A stretch of DNA of 14,945 nt, taken from positions 1 through 14,945 of the forward strand of contig JBBPYA010000050.1 of NCBI GenBank assembly GCA_038200385.1, read 5' to 3'. The notes under the pieces are model-generated. The model saw only the letters and a program-made list of their open reading frames with translations. It was not told the DNA's origin and did not search any database. Positions 14,599-14,945 of this stretch are shown piece by piece. A program made the translations under genes and the position numbers. This DNA is from JBBPYA01 sp038200385 (lineage in GTDB: Bacteria > Actinomycetota > Actinomycetes > Mycobacteriales > Geodermatophilaceae). Every line of letters begins with the position of its first letter. The first letter of the stretch is position 1.

Positions 14599-14945
14599 AT
14601 GAGCGGCACCCAGGCGATCGATCGCGCGGCCGAGTTGGTCGCGCTGGTCGTGCACGCCGACCGGCCGCCGAGCTTCGTCGATCTGGTCGGGGAGACCGGG
14701 CTGGCGAAGTCCACGGGGTGGCGACTGCTGCAGGCCCTCGAGCGGCATGAGCTCGTCGAGCGCGACGACGACGGTTACCGGCCCGGAGCCCTGTTCGCCC
14801 AGTACGCCGCCCGGCACGACCCGATCACCGAGCTGGACCGGCTCGCCGAGCCGACGCTGCGCCGGGTGAGCGAGCTGACCGGCGAGACGGTCAACCTCGC
14901 GGTGCCCCGGGGCCAGTCGGTGATCCAGGTCGCCCAGGTGGACTC
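14599..14945 (+). CDS. IclR-family transcriptional regulator (partial, C-terminus missing)
   Basis: The first 115 codons of a second IclR regulator run off the window end. The winged helix-turn-helix is clear (about residues 26-60, SFVDLVGETGLAKSTGWRLL then QALERHELVERD). The start of the effector domain shows LRRVSELTGETVNLAV, matching the same segment of the first IclR protein (GETVNLAV), so the two are related. Start ATG 14599 gives a short normal N-terminus (TQAIDRAAELVALVV); the ribosome site is weak. Its divergence from the methyltransferase/carboxyltransferase pair makes those genes its likely targets. Confidence 0.93.
   Translation, partial: MSGTQAIDRAAELVALVVHADRPPSFVDLVGETGLAKSTGWRLLQALERHELVERDDDGYRPGALFAQYAARHDPITELDRLAEPTLRRVSELTGETVNLAVPRGQSVIQVAQVD

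Noticed and set aside
12919..14817. Upstream extension of the carboxyltransferase frame through the MttB-family gene, suggesting a fusion protein
   Set aside because: The extension is off-frame relative to the clearly conserved methyltransferase and has no domain of its own; stop and start signals separate the genes.
1..14945. tRNA/rRNA genes, CRISPR arrays, insertion sequences or attachment sites
   Set aside because: No tRNA-like cloverleaf, regularly spaced repeat array, transposase, or flanking target-site duplication was recognised on reading both strands.

Overview
The window reads as chromosomal DNA of a high-GC actinobacterium. Evidence: very high G+C with strong third-position GC bias, frequent GTG starts, ATGA/GTGA gene overlaps, TANNNT-type -10 candidates, and long spurious open frames opposite real genes. 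Genus cannot be fixed from sequence alone. There are eleven protein genes, the first and last cut by the window ends. No RNA gene, mobile element, CRISPR array or gene-free stretch above 300 bases was seen.

Region 1 (1-7344, minus strand) is a compact choline/glycine betaine operon, transcribed right to left: betaine aldehyde dehydrogenase (betB), GMC choline dehydrogenase (betA), then a ProU/OpuA-type ABC importer made of an ATPase with one CBS-like segment, a double-length permease carrying two ProW-like units, and a substrate-binding lipoprotein truncated by the window start. betB/betA and betA/ATPase overlap by ATGA, so transport and oxidation appear translationally coupled. Likely role: import choline (or betaine) and oxidise choline through betaine aldehyde to glycine betaine.

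Region 2 (7345-8413) holds an IclR regulator on the same strand upstream of betB. Operator-like dyads lie between it and betB, and it is divergent from region 3.

Region 3 (8414-11348, plus strand) is a three-gene set with GTGA overlaps: a ketosynthase-III (FabH-like) enzyme with an intact Cys-His-Asn triad, an SDR oxidoreductase with altered active-site motifs, and a second KAS III-like protein whose catalytic His is Asn. It looks like a small acyl-condensing and reducing module with unknown product.

Region 4 (11359-14432, minus strand) pairs a pyrrolysine-free MttB (trimethylamine methyltransferase) family protein with an acyl-CoA carboxylase carboxyltransferase subunit. A second IclR regulator (14599 to the window end) diverges from them. 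The shared promoter region carries three CACAGT-type direct repeats plus inverted copies.

Taken together the window looks like a quaternary-ammonium utilisation locus (choline/betaine import and oxidation, plus an MttB-family demethylase candidate), interleaved with acyl-thioester genes and controlled by two IclR proteins. That all four regions form one pathway is inference. The least explained parts are the KAS III/SDR/KAS III-like trio and the MttB-carboxyltransferase pair.
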